From UBA1206 sp041672465 (GTDB lineage Bacteria; Bacillota; Clostridia; Oscillospirales; CAG-382): a DNA stretch of 64,000 nt. The notes under the pieces were generated by a model that worked only from the letters and a program-made list of their open reading frames with translations, was not told the DNA's origin and ran no database searches. Below, piece by piece: positions 61,758 to 64,000 of this stretch. The position numbers and the translations under genes are program-made. The stretch lies in assembly GCA_041672465.1 (NCBI GenBank), contig JBAYZO010000006.1, positions 4,664 through 68,663 of the forward strand, read 5' to 3'. Numbering within the stretch: position 1 is the stretch's first letter; each line of letters begins with the position of its first letter.

Positions 61758-63254
61758 TTAATCATCAAAATAATACTTTATGGCTTCTTCAAGGTTTTGG
61801 GTAAACATGGTCTCTTTGGATTCCCAGTTCGATGAAAAGTTTCTGTTTTTGGCGTTAATGCAGACGTTGAGCTGATGCGCCGGCCAGTTCAGCGTATAGG
61901 AATAGAGATAGCCGAAATTGCAGAGCACGCCGTCGCGGACGATGTCTATCATCTGCACCGAGTCCTCGTCGCTTGTATATCGCTCTTTAAGCACCAATGT
62001 GTAGTATTCCGGCACCACATACCTCGACGATTCCACGCACAGCGCTTCGGTGATGACGCCGATAAAATCAAGGTTTTCATCGCTTGTTATGGGGAGCGCG
62101 AGCACAGAGTAAAAGTCCGAACAAGTGGAGTGGTAATCGGTTTGGTTTACGTCATATTTCGGCATTGGGAGGATCCCGTACACGGTGTCATAGTTTTGGA
62201 GCATCGCGCCCGCCCCCAGCCAAAGCGGGGCGAAGAGCGCCCTCCCCTTCCCGAAAAAGTCAAGGGTTTCGTCCTGACCGTTAGCCTCGACGCAAATTTT
62301 GGAATAAGGGGAATCAATGACGAGGTCGTACAGCATATCAAGGGTGTTATAGATTTTAGGCTGATTTATTGTGAAACGCGGCCTGCCGTCCGCGTCTTTT
62401 TCGGTAACGGGGATATTAAAGGCGTCCTGATAGACGTCTATCTGAGTCGTCAGCGCCGTGGCGTAGCCGTAAACCTGCTCGTTCGGATCGGAGTTTTCGT
62501 TATATGTTTCTTTTATAACCGTATACATTTTGTCAAATGTCCAGTCCCCGTCCCTTACAACGTCATAAATATCGTTTAGGTTGTAGGCGCTCGCGAGGGT
62601 TTTGTTGAAAAACATACATTGCATGGATTCCCAAAAGGTCAGCGAGATGTCTCCGGAAAGAAGATAAAGCTTATTGTTGAGCGACATTTCGGAAATAAAG
62701 TCCTGCGCCCACCAGTGTTTTTCAAAGTTTATGTAATCGGACAGCTCGTACCAGTTAATGAAATAACCGTCGGAGATAAGCGTCGGCGTCACCGCGGCGT
62801 AGCCGGAAATAATGTCATAGCCGGCGGTTCCGGAATCTATGGTGTTCCTGACATACGAAATAAAGTCCTCATGCTTGCCCCAAATGCCCTCCTGCTCGAT
62901 TGTCGTTATGACCACCCCAAAGCGCTCCTCAACCCGCCGGTTGCGCTCGGCGATAAGGATGTTCACTTTTTCGGTCGCCTGTTCGTCGCTCGCGTACTCG
63001 TATTTGTATTCCTTACGCTGGAGTATGGTAAAAAACCTGTTCCCGTAATTGATGTCGGGGAGCCCGTCAAAAAATTCATCGGAACTTGTGTTTTCGGGGG
63101 ACGACAACGACAGGACTTCAGAATTTTCGGGGCCGCTCTCTTTTCCGCTCCCGTCAGGCGCCCCGTCTTTTTTGGCGCAAGACAAAGAGGCGAGTGTTAA
63201 AAAAATAAAAAGCATGGCTAAAATAAACGAGGATATAAGTTTCCCGGCTTTCAT
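61758..63254 (-). CDS. Extracellular solute-binding lipoprotein (sugar-type), paralogue of 27777
   Basis: A 498-residue lipoprotein: lipobox LASLSCAKK, acidic linker, then a binding domain (IAERNRRVEERFGV, YDIISGYAAVTPTLISDGYFINW, LYLLSGDISLTFW). Like its paralogue it has no transporter genes alongside. AAAGGAATGATTGAGTT precedes ATG 63254. Sugar or oligosaccharide binding is inferred. Confidence 0.8.
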   Translation of the reverse strand: MKAGKLISSFILAMLFIFLTLASLSCAKKDGAPDGSGKESGPENSEVLSLSSPENTSSDEFFDGLPDINYGNRFFTILQRKEYKYEYASDEQATEKVNILIAERNRRVEERFGVVITTIEQEGIWGKHEDFISYVRNTIDSGTAGYDIISGYAAVTPTLISDGYFINWYELSDYINFEKHWWAQDFISEMSLNNKLYLLSGDISLTFWESMQCMFFNKTLASAYNLNDIYDVVRDGDWTFDKMYTVIKETYNENSDPNEQVYGYATALTTQIDVYQDAFNIPVTEKDADGRPRFTINQPKIYNTLDMLYDLVIDSPYSKICVEANGQDETLDFFGKGRALFAPLWLGAGAMLQNYDTVYGILPMPKYDVNQTDYHSTCSDFYSVLALPITSDENLDFIGVITEALCVESSRYVVPEYYTLVLKERYTSDEDSVQMIDIVRDGVLCNFGYLYSYTLNWPAHQLNVCINAKNRNFSSNWESKETMFTQNLEEAIKYYFDD

Positions 63255-63375
63255 AACTCAATCATTCCTTTCGCTAAATCGGGGAGCGTTGTGTTTTTTT
63301 CAGGGTCAAACCGCGGGCGTTGCTTTCCCGCAAGCGCGAAATCGAATCTCTCCCCTTATTGATTTGCCTGTTAAA

Positions 63376-63404
63376 ATTATACAAAACCAAACGCATAAAG
63401 TCAA
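63376..63404 (-). promoter_or_regulatory. Sigma-A promoter of the solute-binding lipoprotein gene
   Basis: TTGACT (63404-63399), 17-base spacer, TATAAT (63381-63376), leader about 115 bases. Apart from this and the tRNA promoter nothing else was recognised in 63255-63630. Confidence 0.75.
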
Positions 63405-63548
63405 TAAAAATCCCCATTATTATAACAGCGGAAAAGCAAAGTCGTTTTGCTTTGTCAAAACCCCGGAGTATCGGCGCAGCGGCAAAAACGGTAAAAACCT
63501 CACCCCGCGGCTTAATTGGTTTTTAAATTGAGGGGCGGGAAAAAGGTG

Positions 63549-63577
63549 TTGACAACAAGGCGGCTATATGCTATAAT
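63549..63577 (+). promoter_or_regulatory. Consensus sigma-A promoter of the tRNA-Thr/tRNA-Tyr unit
   Basis: Perfect TTGACA (63549-63554), 17-base spacer, perfect TATAAT (63572-63577). Confidence 0.9.
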
Positions 63578-63630
63578 CGCAAATGCCGCCGGGACAAACT
63601 AAGCTGTTTTTCGCCGGCGGTGGTAAAAAC

Positions 63631-63705
63631 GCTGGTGTGGCTCAATGGCAGAGCAGCTGATTTGTAATCAGCAGGTTGGGGGTTCGACTCCCTTCACCAG
63701 CTCCA
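63631..63705 (+). tRNA. tRNA-Thr (TGT)
   Basis: A 75-base tRNA: acceptor GCTGGTG with CACCAGC, anticodon TGT in TTTGTAA, T loop GTTCGACTC and encoded CCA. Confidence 0.95.
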
Positions 63706-63719
63706 GCAAAATTAAAAAT

Positions 63720-63804
63720 GGGGGAATTCCCGAGTGGCCAAAGGGGACAGACTGTAAATCTGCTGGCAATGCCTTCGGTGGTCCGAATCCACCTTCCCCC
63801 ACCA
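63720..63804 (+). tRNA. tRNA-Tyr (GTA)
   Basis: An 85-base tRNA with a long variable arm, acceptor GGGGGAA with TTCCCCC, anticodon GTA in CTGTAAA, and encoded CCA. Confidence 0.95.
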
Positions 63805-63834
63805 GAAAAAAGCAAGTCGAAGACTTGCTTTTTT
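63805..63834 (+). terminator. Rho-independent terminator after tRNA-Tyr
   Basis: AAGCAAGTC pairs with GACTTGCTT (3-base loop), followed by a T run. Confidence 0.85.
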
Positions 63835-63839
63835 CAATT

Positions 63840-64000
63840 AAATAAATCCTTGCGGATTTGTGAAATGTGCTGTCGCACATGATATACGCCTGCGGCGTAT
63901 GAAATGCCTGCGGGCATGAGTGGATTTATTTTATTTCATTTTATGCGTCAGCATAAAATTTCATAATGGTCGCAAGACCATTATTTCATATTGCGGAGCA
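63840..64000. repeat. Array of short palindromic hairpins continuing past the window end
   Basis: Consecutive hairpins with 4-6-base loops: AAATCC/GGATTT, ATGTGC/GCACAT, ATACGCC/GGCGTAT, ATGCC/GGCAT, TTTTATGC/GCATAAAA and AATGGTC/GACCATT. An outer 10-bp pair AAATAAATCC/GGATTTATTT (63840-63849, 63922-63931) encloses several of them. No coding potential seen. Confidence 0.75.

Noticed and set aside
63840..64000. Possible CRISPR or tRNA remnant
   Set aside because: Hairpins differ in sequence from each other and there is no constant repeat-spacer pattern or tRNA fold.

Overview
The window looks like chromosomal DNA of an uncultured, anaerobic, endospore-forming member of the Clostridia; an Oscillospirales/Ruminococcaceae-like placement is an inference. 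The support is spoIIGA-sigE and a SpoIVFB-like protease, a SCIFF peptide with its radical SAM maturase, pyrK-pyrD (class 1B) and pyrB-pyrI in one pyrimidine operon, the rimP-nusA-ylxR-ylxQ-infB-rbfA-nrnA-truB order, and many lipoproteins with Ser/Glu-rich linkers. Shine-Dalgarno sequences are strong and sigma-A promoters are near consensus with 17-base spacers. No rRNA, prophage, insertion sequence or CRISPR array was seen.

Layout. 1-3.7 kb (minus): yhaN (cut by the window edge), yhaO and pgeF; pgeF appears to start at ATT. 3.8-4.0 kb: tRNA-Met and tRNA-Glu. 4.3-11.1 kb (plus): two ABC exporters with N-terminal zinc ribbons around a DUF1854 gene, then glyS. 11.3-21.2 kb (minus): a Cys-rich protein, then an oligopeptide importer (oppA, B, C, D, F and a DUF3899 gene) whose OppA, OppC and OppD are greatly enlarged. 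21.4-29.3 kb (minus): an AlgX-like SGNH lipoprotein, an unknown protein, glyA, and a polysaccharide-related group (beta-helix lipoprotein, alpha/alpha-toroid protein, solute-binding lipoprotein). 29.4-32.6 kb (plus): an unusual SCIFF peptide, its maturase and an Orn/Lys/Arg decarboxylase-like protein. 32.6-33.5 kb (minus): a cation diffusion facilitator. 33.7-39.5 kb (plus): pyrC-K-D-F-E-B-I behind an attenuator-like leader. 39.5-44.7 kb: a GH172/DUF2961 protein, a DUF2284 protein, a P-type ATPase and a YihY protein. 44.7-52.6 kb (minus): ParB/Noc-like protein and the nusA-infB operon. 52.7-55.1 kb (minus): a NYN protein, sigE and spoIIGA. 55.3-58.9 kb (plus): a 52-residue membrane peptide coupled to an M50 protease, a second AlgX-like lipoprotein and a wall-anchored CBM9-like protein. 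59.0-63.3 kb: esterase, a cluster of structured repeats, divergent birA and lgt, and a second solute-binding lipoprotein. 63.6-64.0 kb: tRNA-Thr, tRNA-Tyr and an array of short palindromes running off the end.

How the genes work together. Three blocks are coherent systems: de novo pyrimidine synthesis (all steps after carbamoyl phosphate), the transcription/translation operon, and the sporulation pair in which SpoIIGA activates pro-sigma-E. The main points worth a second look are: a SCIFF precursor in which the Cys and Thr of the usual crosslink region are Ser and Gly; two genes (pgeF and the NYN gene) whose family N-terminus and Shine-Dalgarno point to ATT and ATA starts; an insertion of about 350 residues inside the OppD ATPase; a pyr leader with mutually exclusive hairpins; and a dispersed repeat folding as a three-way junction, one copy of which supplies the 3' end of birA.
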